The notes under the pieces: model-generated
Told to the model about the DNA's origin: nothing
Seen by the model: the letters and a program-made list of their open reading frames with translations, nothing else
Databases searched by the model: none
Part shown: in pieces, positions 52,383 to 60,569 of the stretch
How positions within the stretch are numbered: the stretch's first letter is position 1
Layout: each line of letters opens with the position of its first letter
Translations under genes and position numbers: made by a program
NCBI GenBank assembly: GCA_903925975.1
Contig: CAIYHG010000077.1
Coordinates: 30,628 to 94,627 of the forward strand
Direction of reading: 5' to 3'
Origin: an uncultured Acidobacteriia bacterium
GTDB taxonomy: Bacteria; Acidobacteriota; Terriglobia; Bryobacterales; Bryobacteraceae
Length of the DNA stretch: 64,000 bases

Positions 52383-52706
52383 TCAGGCCGCGGGCGTGCG
52401 GACGGTGAGCCGTGGCTGGCGCGAGGGCTTCATTCGAATTTCAACGTCATGGCCGGCGCGCTTGGCGAAATCGATCAGCTTCTCGAGCGAGAATTTATGC
52501 AGACGGCCGCAGGCAAGATCGGACACGCGCGGCTGGGGAATGCCCAAGATGGCGCCCGCCTCTGCCTGGCTCAATCGGCGGTCGGCGATGCAGCGGTTGA
52601 TCTGCCGGGCAATCTCGGCCTTAGCAAGCGCCTCTTCGGGATTTGGCAGGCCGATATCGGCGAAGACGTTGCCGCTGCCCTTTTCAATCCGAACTCGTTT
52701 TGCCAT
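52383..52706 (-). CDS. higA: XRE-family antitoxin, HigA-like
   Basis: The 107-residue protein (ATG 52706; GTG 52715 is possible) has an N-terminal linker and a helix-turn-helix: AEIARQINRCIADRRLSQAEAG, AILGIPQPRVSDLACGRLHK, then FSLEKLIDFAKRAGHDVEI. It matches antitoxins that follow phage Gp49-like toxins. It overlaps the toxin gene by 23 bases and lies downstream of it, the toxin-first order typical of higBA. It probably represses its own operon and neutralises the toxin. Confidence 0.85.
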   Translation of the reverse strand: MAKRVRIEKGSGNVFADIGLPNPEEALAKAEIARQINRCIADRRLSQAEAGAILGIPQPRVSDLACGRLHKFSLEKLIDFAKRAGHDVEIRMKPSRQPRLTVRTPAA

Positions 52707-53073
52707 TCCGTTCACACCCTTCCCCGCTCAATCCTTTGAAGTGCGCTCGCGCCTCCACAAGGCGCCTGCGAATCATTTCCAGATCGCGCCTGGGGGTCTC
52801 GATTCCCCTCTTCGATTTCTTCTGGAAGCAGTGGAGCACATATAGGTTGCCGTGGAACTGCGTCGTGTAGATGCCCCTATAGGCATCGCCGCGATAATCC
52901 GATACGATTTCAACGGCGTTAAGGCCCTTCATTGGTTTCGCCGATGGGTGGCTCTCTCCGGCCTCCGCCTGGTAAAGGGCTTGGCCGATCTCGGAACGCA
53001 CCGCGACGGGAAACTCGCGCAGCCGGTTCCTTGAGTCGCCCATCCGCCAAACCGGCTTCCTAATCACATTCAA
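52684..53073 (-). CDS. higB: RelE/HigB-like (Gp49) toxin
   Basis: The 129-residue protein resembles phage-derived Gp49-like toxins of the RelE superfamily. Recognisable parts are VWRMGDSRNRLREFPVAVR, EIGQALYQAEAGE, PMKGLNAVEIVSDYRGDAYRGIYT (read in part) and the C-terminal HCFQKKSKRGIETP with conserved Lys/Arg residues. Such toxins cut mRNA at the ribosome. The ATG at 53073 is the first codon of the conserved region. It lies next to a 48-base duplicated fragment of a distant gene, consistent with arrival at a recombination-prone site. Confidence 0.85.
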   Translation of the reverse strand: MNVIRKPVWRMGDSRNRLREFPVAVRSEIGQALYQAEAGESHPSAKPMKGLNAVEIVSDYRGDAYRGIYTTQFHGNLYVLHCFQKKSKRGIETPRRDLEMIRRRLVEARAHFKGLSGEGCERNGKTSSD

Positions 53074-53156
53074 GAATATATCAGTTTTGATATGCGCGCA
53101 AACCGCTCACGCAAGCCTGTAGATCGGATGCGCCAGAAACCTGGCCTGACTCTCGT

Positions 53157-53204
53157 TCCGTCCGCGGCAGCGCCCTTTACATCCATCCCCGCAGAAACGG
53201 ATTC
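53157..53204. repeat. Duplicated fragment of the MBL-fold gene 3' end
   Basis: This stretch matches 45 of 48 aligned positions with 58213-58259, which spans the last codons, stop and downstream bases of the MBL hydrolase. Both copies are in the same orientation. It lies between the toxin gene and the next gene and encodes nothing here. Confidence 0.7.
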
Positions 53205-53208
53205 AGGC

Positions 53209-53613
53209 CTATTTCGGAGGCCCACCGCCCTGCGCGCCGCCGCGCCACAAGGGGAACCCCTTCTCGTCACGCAAACGGATAGTCTTGCCGCTTGCCGGCA
53301 GCGTCACGGTGGCAGCCACGAAATCGCCGCCTGCCGGGTATGCCTTTACTAGGATATCGTCGTCCACCTTCGGGCTGAAGCCATTGGTCATGAGATAGCG
53401 CATCGACCCAAGATAGACTTTTACCGTTCGATCTCCGGTCCGCACCATGACGAAGGGCATTCCTTCTCCCGGCGTGATCTGGACCCGGGCGACCTTCCCC
53501 TTCAACTCGGCCGTCGATCCGGAGCAACATGCCCCCATGCCGCGCATCTGGGATGACGCCGCGCTGGTAACCGCGAGTCCGGCAATCAACATAACCGCTA
53601 TGCGTCGTACCAC
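53209..53613 (-). CDS. Exported small protein of unknown function
   Basis: A GTG at 53613 with GGAGG seven bases upstream gives 134 residues. A signal peptide (AVMLIAGLAVTSAASS) is followed by a Cys-Cys pair in MGACCSGSTAEL. A beta-rich domain comes next (GKVARVQITPGEGMPFVMVR, VKVYLGSMRYLMTNGF, VDDDILVKAYPAGGDFVAATVTL), ending LRDEKGFPLWRG. The beta part resembles an OB-type fold. The exposed Cys pair could bind metal. It is divergent from the sensor kinase gene, sharing a 200-base control region. Confidence 0.65.
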   Translation of the reverse strand: MVRRIAVMLIAGLAVTSAASSQMRGMGACCSGSTAELKGKVARVQITPGEGMPFVMVRTGDRTVKVYLGSMRYLMTNGFSPKVDDDILVKAYPAGGDFVAATVTLPASGKTIRLRDEKGFPLWRGGAQGGGPPK

Positions 53614-53702
53614 GGCCAGCCTCCAGCATTGAATATTGCATCCTCGATGCCAGCCGGCAAGCCTTCGCTTTTGTTGCACCTGGCTGGCGAGGCACGCCGT
53701 GG

Positions 53703-53753
53703 CCCGCGCAAATCTTGCGCGGGGCAGGCGGCCCGCGCGCAAATTCTGCGCGC
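53703..53753. repeat. Tandem palindromes in a divergent promoter region
   Basis: CCCGCGCAA-ATC-TTGCGCGGG (53703-53723) is a perfect 9-bp stem, followed by GCGCGCA-AATTC-TGCGCGC (53735-53753). The two resemble each other and lie between divergent starts, so they may be operators or a small dispersed repeat. Confidence 0.5.
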
Positions 53754-53813
53754 CGGCGATCTCCCGGCTTCGTGAAAACCACATAAACCACTGAAATTCA
53801 AGGACATCTATGT

Positions 53814-55115
53814 ATGTCACGAGAATTGCTAGACCGCATCACTGATGTTAGGATCGTTACGCCCGTGAAGAAGGACATCAACGCCTCGCCGTGGAAGAGG
53901 ACTGGCCGGTTCTCAATATTCCTGCTACTGGCGGTCTCGCTGGGGCTCCCGCTTGTGCTGGCGCTCCACGCCGTCTACGCGGGACGGGAAGTAAACGAAA
54001 TGCGGTCCATGTTCCTCCGCGAACGCGCCGCCAACATCGCTGCCCGGATGGAAGGCGTGGCGCCCGAGCGGCTGCGGCGGAACGATTTCCAGGACTTTGT
54101 TGACAGCGATCCAGCGATTCTCCGCATCTATGTATTTCCACCGGAAATCCCAGCGCCGGACGACGCCGCCGTAGCGGCCATCCGCTCAGGGCAAGAGTTG
54201 TACCGCGCCGCTGAAGTCAACTCCGGCAGCGACGCTGTTTTCCGCGCCTACATCCCGTTCGAGTCCGAAGGTGAAGTTTACGTCGCCCGTATCGACCTTC
54301 TTCCCACGGCCCCGGACTTCCTCCTGGATCATGCCCGGAATAACACCCTGATGGCGATAGTCAGCGGGTCGGCGCTTCTTTTGGTCTCCGTGTTCGCACT
54401 GTGGAACATGCGGCGGTCGTCTCGGCTGGAGCGCCGGCATTTGGAGACGGAGCGGCTCGCCGAGCTCGGGACGCTTTCGGCCGTATTGGCTCACGAGATC
54501 CGCAACCCGCTGGGGGCCATCAAAGGATTCGCGCAACTCGCGCGCGAAAGTGCCGACCCGGGCAAGACGAAGCCGCTCGATGCCATCGTGCGCGAAAGCC
54601 TGCGCCTTGAGGCCCTGGTGGAATCCCTCCTCTTGTACGGGCGGCCAGTCAAGCCCACAATCGTGCAAACCGACTGGAGGCTTATGGCGGAAGATCTGGA
54701 GTCCTATGCCCACAACCTGATCGGAGCCCGCGAAGTGCGGTTCGCCAACGAGAGTGAGATCGAGAATTTGTTGACCGATCCGAACATGTTGAAGCAGGCC
54801 CTGCTCAACCTCATACGCAACTCGGTGGAGGCTATTCCGGCCGGGAGCCCCGGGGTCGTCAGGCTGCTCGCTACGCCTGGCCGCAACGGAGCGATATTGA
54901 TCGCGGTGGAGGACGACGGGCCGGGGTTGGCGCCTGAGGTGCGCGCCCGCCTCTTTTCGCCCTTTGTGAGCACCAAAGCATCTGGGGCGGGTCTGGGCCT
55001 GTCGATCTCGAAGAAGCTTGTCGAAACGCTCGGCGGCAGGCTGCGGCTGCTGGACGTGGAACCCCATGGAACGCGGGCAGAGGTGGAATTGTATGGAACG
55101 AATTCTCGTAATTGA
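53814..55115 (+). CDS. NtrB-type sensor histidine kinase
   Basis: The 433-residue protein has two membrane helices (about 33-52 and 178-198) framing a periplasmic domain of about 120 residues. HisKA follows with VLAHEIRNPLGAIKGFAQL (His227), then HATPase with NLIRNSVEAIPAGSPG, EDDGPGLAP and GAGLGLSISKKL. The short phospho-acceptor and HATPase style match kinases that drive sigma-54 activators such as AtoS and ZraS. Its 3' end overlaps the response regulator gene by 23 bases, so the pair is coupled. ATG 53814 is used; GTG 53865 is an alternative. Confidence 0.9.
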   Translation: MSRELLDRITDVRIVTPVKKDINASPWKRTGRFSIFLLLAVSLGLPLVLALHAVYAGREVNEMRSMFLRERAANIAARMEGVAPERLRRNDFQDFVDSDPAILRIYVFPPEIPAPDDAAVAAIRSGQELYRAAEVNSGSDAVFRAYIPFESEGEVYVARIDLLPTAPDFLLDHARNNTLMAIVSGSALLLVSVFALWNMRRSSRLERRHLETERLAELGTLSAVLAHEIRNPLGAIKGFAQLARESADPGKTKPLDAIVRESLRLEALVESLLLYGRPVKPTIVQTDWRLMAEDLESYAHNLIGAREVRFANESEIENLLTDPNMLKQALLNLIRNSVEAIPAGSPGVVRLLATPGRNGAILIAVEDDGPGLAPEVRARLFSPFVSTKASGAGLGLSISKKLVETLGGRLRLLDVEPHGTRAEVELYGTNSRN

Positions 55116-56442
55116 CGACGACGCCGGTTTTCGGGAACTCCTCGAAACCATTCTTTCCACCGACGGCTACGAGGTAGACTCGGGCGGCTCGGTGGCGGAC
55201 GGAGTACGCCTTGGCTCCAAGCGCCACTACGACGTCGTTTTGACCGATCTGAGGCTGCCCGAAGGCAGCGGCCTCGATCTTCTGCGATGGTTTGGCGAGG
55301 AGATGCCGGACACTCCCGTGGTGATGATCACCGCTTTCGGCGCCATCGAATCCGCGGTGGAGGCCATGAGACTCGGCGCGCAAGACTACCTCGGCAAGCC
55401 CCTTAACAGCCCCGACGAACTGAGAATCGCCATCCATCGCGCGCTCGATCAACGGCGCGCCAAACGCGAAAGCGCCCTGATGCAAGAGGAGCAGATGGGG
55501 CGGTTCGACTGCGGAGGCATGATAGCCGGCGATCCGAAAATGACGGCGGCTCTCGAACTCGCCCGCAAGGTGGCTCCCACGAACGCCACCGTTCTGCTGA
55601 CCGGCGAGAGCGGGACCGGCAAGGAGGTGCTAGCCCGCTGCATTCACCTGAACAGTGCCCGAAGCGAGCGGGTCTTCGTCCCCGTGAACTGCGCCGCGCT
55701 GTCCCCCACGTTGATCGAAAGCGAGTTATTCGGGCATGAGAAAGGCGCCTTCACCGGGGCCGTGGGGCAGCACCTGGGCCGGTTCGAGCGAGCCCACGGC
55801 GGCACTCTCTTCCTGGACGAAATCGGCGAACTGGACGGTAACCTCCAGGCCAAACTTCTGCGGGTTCTTCAGGAAAAAACCTTTGAGCGGGTGGGGGGAA
55901 CCAGGCAGATCACGGTAGATGTGCGGGTCATTGCAGCCACCAACCGCAACTTGAAACGGCTGGTGGCCGATGGCGGTTTTCGCGAGGATCTCTTCTACCG
56001 GCTAAACCGGTTTCCGCTGGAGATCCCGCCGCTTCGCGACCGGCTGTCGGATGTTGAGCCTCTGGCGGCGCATTTCCTGGCGCGCGCGGCGCGCGAACTC
56101 GGCAAGCCCGCGCCGAAGCTCACCAAGGCCGCGGTAAGGGCCATCCAGTCATACCGATGGCCAGGCAATGTGCGGGAGTTGGAGAATATTATGGAGCGGA
56201 TGGCGATCCTGTGCGGGGAGCGCGTCGACGCCGCCGATCTCTCTATGTTGCCCATGGAAGATCGCCGCCCTGTGCTCTGGCGCGAGATCGAACGGCAGGC
56301 CATCGAAGACGCCTTACGCGCCAATGGCAGCAGCCGCACTCAGGCCGCGCAGCAACTCGGAATCAGCGTGCGCACATTGCAGTATCGATTGAAGGAGTAT
56401 CAGTCCGGAGAAGACGCCGCCGCCGAGGCCGGGGAGGTCTGA
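55093..56442 (+). CDS. Sigma-54-dependent response regulator paired with the adjacent kinase
   Basis: The 449-residue protein has a receiver domain with Asp52 in VVLTDLRLPEGSG, an AAA+ domain with Walker A GESGTGKE, the sigma-54 loop GHEKGAFTGAVG, Walker B GTLFLDEIGEL and YRLNRFPLEIPPLRDR, and a Fis-type helix-turn-helix NGSSRTQAAQQLGISVRTLQ. It should activate sigma-54 promoters in response to the kinase encoded just before it. A Spy/CpxP-like periplasmic protein is encoded next, converging on it. That recalls ZraSR-ZraP, a zinc and envelope stress system. Confidence 0.93.
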   Translation: MERILVIDDDAGFRELLETILSTDGYEVDSGGSVADGVRLGSKRHYDVVLTDLRLPEGSGLDLLRWFGEEMPDTPVVMITAFGAIESAVEAMRLGAQDYLGKPLNSPDELRIAIHRALDQRRAKRESALMQEEQMGRFDCGGMIAGDPKMTAALELARKVAPTNATVLLTGESGTGKEVLARCIHLNSARSERVFVPVNCAALSPTLIESELFGHEKGAFTGAVGQHLGRFERAHGGTLFLDEIGELDGNLQAKLLRVLQEKTFERVGGTRQITVDVRVIAATNRNLKRLVADGGFREDLFYRLNRFPLEIPPLRDRLSDVEPLAAHFLARAARELGKPAPKLTKAAVRAIQSYRWPGNVRELENIMERMAILCGERVDAADLSMLPMEDRRPVLWREIERQAIEDALRANGSSRTQAAQQLGISVRTLQYRLKEYQSGEDAAAEAGEV

Positions 56443-56543
56443 GCTCAAGAGCGCCCCGCCTCCGCCCGGCTCGACGGAACCGCGGATACTGAGCGGCGCG
56501 CGGGAGTGCAACGGACGGGCGTTGCCTCCCGCGCGCCGTCGAA

Positions 56544-57071
56544 CTACGGGCGAGCGCCGCGACCGATACCACCGCGCATCATCCCCATGCCGCCTCCCTG
56601 CTGGCAGTTGCCGCCCATGCAGACGCCGCCGGCAGCCTCGTGCTTATCGAGCGTCTCGCGCTGCGCAGGCGTGAGGATATTGTAGAACTGAGCGGAAGCG
56701 GTGGTCTGAATCGCGCGCATCTTGCCCACCAGCGTCCCTGCAGCCGCGGCCAGCGTGTTGATGTCCTTACCCGTGCGGGCTGCATCCCGAAGCGCCGTCT
56801 GTGCCTGTAACATGGCCGGTTGGAGAGCCAGGTGAGCGGCGGACGCATTGTCGAAGATGGTCTTCGCCTGTACTTTCTGGCCCTCGTCCAAATTCAGGAG
56901 GGCGGACATTCGGTCTAGTCTCATGGCCGCCATGTTCTGTTCGCCCTGCGCGCCGGTTTGGGAACCTGCGCCCCAACGCCCGAAACCAGGCCCTTGGGCC
57001 ATTGCCACGCCCACTGCTATCGCCGCGGTCGCTGCTATGCTCAATACTCTCTTGTTGATCGTCTTTGTCAT
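56544..57071 (-). CDS. Spy/CpxP/ZraP-like periplasmic protein
   Basis: From ATG 57071 the product is 175 residues with a signal peptide (VLSIAATAAIAVGVAMA). The body is helical with the pattern of Spy-related chaperones: LDRMSALLNLDEGQKVQAKTIFDN (read in part) and later AIQTTASAQFYNILTPAQRETLDKHE. The C-terminus is Gly/Met/Cys-rich (GGVCMGGNCQQGGGMGMMRGG) and could bind metal, as in ZraP. It lies beside an NtrB/NtrC-type pair, the arrangement of zraP with zraSR in enterobacteria. Chaperone or metal-sensing function is inferred. Confidence 0.75.
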   Translation of the reverse strand: MTKTINKRVLSIAATAAIAVGVAMAQGPGFGRWGAGSQTGAQGEQNMAAMRLDRMSALLNLDEGQKVQAKTIFDNASAAHLALQPAMLQAQTALRDAARTGKDINTLAAAAGTLVGKMRAIQTTASAQFYNILTPAQRETLDKHEAAGGVCMGGNCQQGGGMGMMRGGIGRGARP

Positions 57072-58231
57072 GGGAACCACCTTCGCTTTCCAAATCTGTG
57101 CCGCACCCTGCTAATTGCAGCTCCCGTGCCATCGGCCTCATCGCGCAACCAATTGATAATTAGTTAGTTGCACGCCGAGCCCCACAAGCCATTGCGCAGA
57201 GCCTGCAGACAGCCCTTAGGATGGCCGCAGGAATTGCGCGGGCGTCTGGTTTGGCTCCCGGACCCACTTGAATATGCAAAAGTTCCTGCCGAGCCCGGCG
57301 CCTGGATAGTTGAGATTGGAATGCGCTGAATGCCGTTCCCGGATCACCCGCGGCACATGGGGCTTCATGCGCTGGCTTCGTACAGCGCCGAAGGGCCGCG
57401 GACTGGCAGGAGTTGATTACTCTAACCTTAGGGGCAGGGCGGAAGTAGCCCGTGGTCCGAGGAGTCAGAACGGGATGTATGACCTGCGTTTGCGCCGCCG
57501 ATCCGCCGGGCTCGCGTGTGCAACCCGGCGGATTGAGGACGCAAGGGTGAAGAAGATGCCGCTGCGGCCATCAGCGCATGCCCCCGCGGTATTGCTTCAC
57601 GGCATCGCAAACGTCCTGCATGGATTTGCCCTGATCGTGCATCCAGTCGCGCATCCGCGTGCAAGGGTTCACCTCCGCCGTGATCCCCAAACTGCGTCAG
57701 ACCCAACCATTCCTGCGCCGACCCAAATGGACAGATCCATCCGCAAAAGCCCCGGCTGGCGGCAAGCGTGAGTCTGAGCAGCGCTGCGAACATGATCATC
57801 GCCGAAGGCTCGATGCGTTGAATGAAGCCGCCGGTGGTAATGAACGGATAGAGGCTTTCCAGCCCTCCGAACGGGCAGTACGCCTCCACCGACGGCGTGC
57901 CTCCAAATCTTTGGGGATCGGATCAGTTTTCGAAATTTCACGTCAGCCTCCGGCCGAAGCATTCACAGCAGCAGGGAGACCAAAGCCAGGAGCACGCTCA
58001 ATCGGCAGCTTACGAAGCTAAGACGCTCGGGAGCCCACGCAAGACTTGCGCGCGCTGCACAATTCAACCTCGCACTAGAAACGAAAAGTGCTCTTCCAGA
58101 GGGTAGTGCGCGCTTGCCGCCGTGGGGCGGGTCCCCTGACCCGCAAGCCGGCCCCTGGTCGGCTTCTCTTCCGCTGTTTGCACATCGCCCGGGAGGGCGG
58201 GGGCGAAACTAGTCCGTCCGCGGCAGCGCCG
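57072..58231. other. Long gene-poor region
   Basis: Apart from the polyferredoxin remnant, this 1.16-kb stretch shows only shadow frames. ATGCAAAAGTTCCTGCC (57273-57289) is an imperfect relative of the recurrent motif, placed upstream of the Spy-like gene. The region looks like a site of past insertion and decay. Confidence 0.5.
57571..57925 (-). pseudogene. Decayed 4Fe-4S polyferredoxin (NapH/NosR-like) remnant
   Basis: On the minus strand a frame reads FGGTPSVEAYCPFGGLES, then IEPSAMIMFAALLRLTLAAS and RGFCGWICPFGSAQEWLG, the characteristic membrane polyferredoxin pattern. About 57690 the frame is lost; the next frame continues LGITAEVNPCTRMRDWMHDQ and ends QYRGGMR-stop at 57571. The ferredoxin clusters expected in between are gone and no upstream start exists, so this is a remnant with a deletion and a frameshift. 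The rest of 57072-58231 holds no supported gene. Confidence 0.65.
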
Positions 58232-58867
58232 TTACATCCATCCCCGCAGAAACGGGTTCGAGCGCTTTTCCTGGCCGATGGTCGTGCTCGGGCCGTGCCC
58301 CGCGATGACTAGGGTGTCCTCGGGCAGTGGCATCAGCTTGCCTTCGATGGACCGCAGAATCTGCTGCGAATCCCCGCCCGGCAAATCGGTGCGGCCGATG
58401 CTGCCCTGAAAGAGCGTGTCCCCCGCCACCAGCTTGCGCTCCGACGGTATCCACACACTGACGCTGCCCTGCGTGTGGCCCGGCGTGTGAAGAACATGAA
58501 ATTCCGTCGAGGCCAGGCGCAGCGTATCGCCGTCCTTTAGAGGACTGTCGATCACAACGTGTTCGGGCGGCGCCATGCCCAGCCAGGAGGCTTGTGTGTC
58601 CAAGTGCTTTTGCAGTTCGGTATCGGCCGCGTTCATATAGACCGGGGCGCCGGTAGCCGCTTTGAGCTTCTGCGCCCCTCCGATATGGTCGATATGCGCG
58701 TGCGTAATCACGATTGCCGTGACCTTTAGCTCATGCTTCTTCAGCACGGCCAGTATGCGGCCGATCTCATCTCCCGGGTCTACTACCAGCGCCTCGCGCG
58801 ATGCCTCATCGCCGAAAATCGAGCAGTTGCATTGCAGCGGGCCCACCGGCAGGATCTCGTGAATCAT
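58232..58867 (-). CDS. Metallo-beta-lactamase-fold hydrolase (glyoxalase II-like)
   Basis: The 211-residue protein is a single MBL domain. Metal ligands are visible in THAHIDHIGG, in HTPGHTQGS, in VAGDTLFQGSIGRTDL and in VIAGHGPSTTIGQE. The sequence resembles bacterial thiol-ester hydrolases of the glyoxalase II/YcbL type, which act on lactoylglutathione-like or other thioesters. The N-terminus PVGPLQCNCSIFGDE is also typical. Its last codons and stop are duplicated at 53157-53204. Substrate is not certain. Confidence 0.9.
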   Translation of the reverse strand: MIHEILPVGPLQCNCSIFGDEASREALVVDPGDEIGRILAVLKKHELKVTAIVITHAHIDHIGGAQKLKAATGAPVYMNAADTELQKHLDTQASWLGMAPPEHVVIDSPLKDGDTLRLASTEFHVLHTPGHTQGSVSVWIPSERKLVAGDTLFQGSIGRTDLPGGDSQQILRSIEGKLMPLPEDTLVIAGHGPSTTIGQEKRSNPFLRGWM

Positions 58868-59175
58868 AGCTAAATTCTAGCCCGGATTTCTCGCCAGGTT
58901 TCGTCGCGAGGCGCGCGCCGCTCAGCGGGCGCAGGCGTACTGGAACAGTACGTCGAGCGCGGTGAGCAAGCGCAACGAAGTAGACGCGGCCCTATCGCGG
59001 GCCGCGGCAGAAAGCTGGTGAGAAACCCGGGCTAGCGTGCGGCCTGGCGATAGAAGAATCTTGGCGCGGCCGACTGAAGACAACATGCCGCGGAAGTTAC
59101 AGATGCCGGAACTCCCGATGCCTTGGCATCCCCGGTCCGCCGGGCGCATGCCCTTGCTAACATTAGAGAAACGCC
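58868..59175. other. Region upstream of trpC, filled by a REP-like element
   Basis: No gene is supported. A dispersed-repeat element with inverted ends occupies the first half. I see no short leader peptide with tandem Trp codons and no clear attenuator, so trp regulation, if any, must act otherwise. Confidence 0.5.
58878..59035. repeat. REP-like element, copies B and C in inverted orientation
   Basis: CTAGCCCGGATTTCTCGCCAG (58878-58898) recurs as its reverse complement at 59015-59035 with two differences, enclosing about 116 GC-rich bases. Copy B also matches copy A at 22506 for 32 bases and again in the following GC-rich part. The arrangement is that of a bacterial interspersed mosaic-like element. 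Confidence 0.6.
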
Positions 59176-59964
59176 TTGAATCAAACTGTTCCGGATATTC
59201 TGGCCCGTATTGTAGCCGGAAAACGCGAAGAACTTCCCCATCTGGCCTCAAGCGCCGGCCGCTGGGAGCAAGAGGCGGAACTGCGCGCAGCGGCCCGCCG
59301 CGATTTCGCGCAGGCTCTGCGCGCCCGCGTTCCCGCCATCATCGCCGAATGTAAGAAGGCCTCGCCCAGCAAGGGCCGGCTCGCCGCGGAGTATCACCCC
59401 GCCCGCATCGCCGCGCAATACGAGCGCGGGGGAGCGGCAGCCCTTTCCGTCCTCACCGACGAGGGTTTCTTCCAGGGCAGTCTCGCCGACCTCGAAGCGG
59501 CGCGCGCCGCCGTAACCATTCCGGCGCTGCGCAAGGACTTCACGATTGACCCCGTGCACATCGTGCAGGCGGCCGCACACGGCGCCGACGCGATTCTGCT
59601 GATTGTGGCCGTGCTCACCGAACGCGAACTGCGCGACTTCCGGGAAATGGCCGCGCGCTGGCGCATGGCCGCGCTGGTGGAAGTGCACGACGCGCGCGAG
59701 CTCGATATTGCCATCGCCGCGGGCAGTGAAATCATCGGCGTCAATAACCGCAATCTCTCCACTTTCGAGCTGACCCTCGAAACGTCGCTGCGCCTCGCGG
59801 AGCGCATGCCCCCAAATGTGATTCGCGTGAGCGAGAGCGGCATCCACGGGCCCGCCGATATCGCCCTTCTGCGCGACGCCGGGTATCAAGCGTTCCTGGT
59901 AGGCGAGCACTTAATGAGGTCCGGCGACCCTGCCGCGGCCCTGGCAAGTCTGGTGGGGGCATGA
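59176..59964 (+). CDS. trpC: Indole-3-glycerol phosphate synthase
   Basis: TrpC closes carboxyphenylamino-deoxyribulose phosphate to indole-3-glycerol phosphate in tryptophan synthesis. The 262-residue protein has the barrel and catalytic motifs VPAIIAECKKASPSKG, GGAAALSVLTDEGFFQGS, ALRKDFTIDP, ALVEVHDARELD, GVNNRNLSTFE and VSESGIHGPADI. A TTG start at 59176 is the first codon that keeps the N-terminal DILARIVAGKREE region; its ribosome site is weak. trpE, trpG and trpD do not precede it, so the earlier steps are encoded elsewhere. Confidence 0.95.
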   Translation: MNQTVPDILARIVAGKREELPHLASSAGRWEQEAELRAAARRDFAQALRARVPAIIAECKKASPSKGRLAAEYHPARIAAQYERGGAAALSVLTDEGFFQGSLADLEAARAAVTIPALRKDFTIDPVHIVQAAAHGADAILLIVAVLTERELRDFREMAARWRMAALVEVHDARELDIAIAAGSEIIGVNNRNLSTFELTLETSLRLAERMPPNVIRVSESGIHGPADIALLRDAGYQAFLVGEHLMRSGDPAAALASLVGA

Positions 59965-60569
59965 TCGTCAAGGTCTGCGGCATCACGCGCCAGAGCGATG
60001 CGGATGCGGCCGTAGCGGCCGGCGCCAACGCGCTCGGCTTCAATTTCTATAGCCGCAGCCCGCGCTACGTCACCGCCGAGGCTGCGTCGCGCATCGAAAC
60101 GCCGGCCCACGTGCTGCGCGTGGGGGTTTTCGTGAACCAGGCGCCCGAGAGCCTCAAAGCCACGGCTACCGCCGCGCGGCTCAACGTCGCCCAACTGCAC
60201 GGCGATGAAACGCCCGCCGATGCGCCCGCTGGGCTGGTTGCCTGGAAGGCCGCGCGCGTCGGCGCCGGATTTGATTTTTCGGCATACGGCGATCCGGCAT
60301 GGGAAGCCCTGGTGCTGGACGGTCCCGCCGACGAACTCTATGGCGGCGCCGGCAAGATATTCGATTGGGCCCTCGCCCGAGCGCACGCGCCTCTGCGGCG
60401 CATCATTCTGGCCGGGGGGTTGGATGCCTCTAACGTGGCCCGGGCGGTTGCCGCCGCGCGGCCATGGGGCGTGGATGCGTGCTCGCGCCTGGAAAGCGCG
60501 CCGGGTATAAAGGATCAAGGAAAGATGACGGATTTTATTCTTGCGGCGAAGGCGGCGCTGGGCATATGA
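59961..60569 (+). CDS. trpF: Phosphoribosylanthranilate isomerase
   Basis: TrpF isomerises phosphoribosyl-anthranilate to the substrate of TrpC. The 202-residue barrel has [20 protein letters not shown] with the catalytic Cys, [32 protein letters not shown] and [12 protein letters not shown], followed by [17 protein letters not shown]. It begins inside the trpC stop (ATGA), and trpB begins inside its own stop, so translation is coupled along the operon. Running trpC before trpF as separate genes is the common non-enterobacterial arrangement. Confidence 0.95.
   Translation: MIVKVCGITRQSDADAAVAAGANALGFNFYSRSPRYVTAEAASRIETPAHVLRVGVFVNQAPESLKATATAARLNVAQLHGDETPADAPAGLVAWKAARVGAGFDFSAYGDPAWEALVLDGPADELYGGAGKIFDWALARAHAPLRRIILAGGLDASNVARAVAAARPWGVDACSRLESAPGIKDQGKMTDFILAAKAALGI

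Noticed and set aside
58868..59175. trp leader peptide and attenuator
   Set aside because: No short frame with adjacent Trp codons and no alternative stem pair is visible; the stem-loops there belong to the dispersed repeat.
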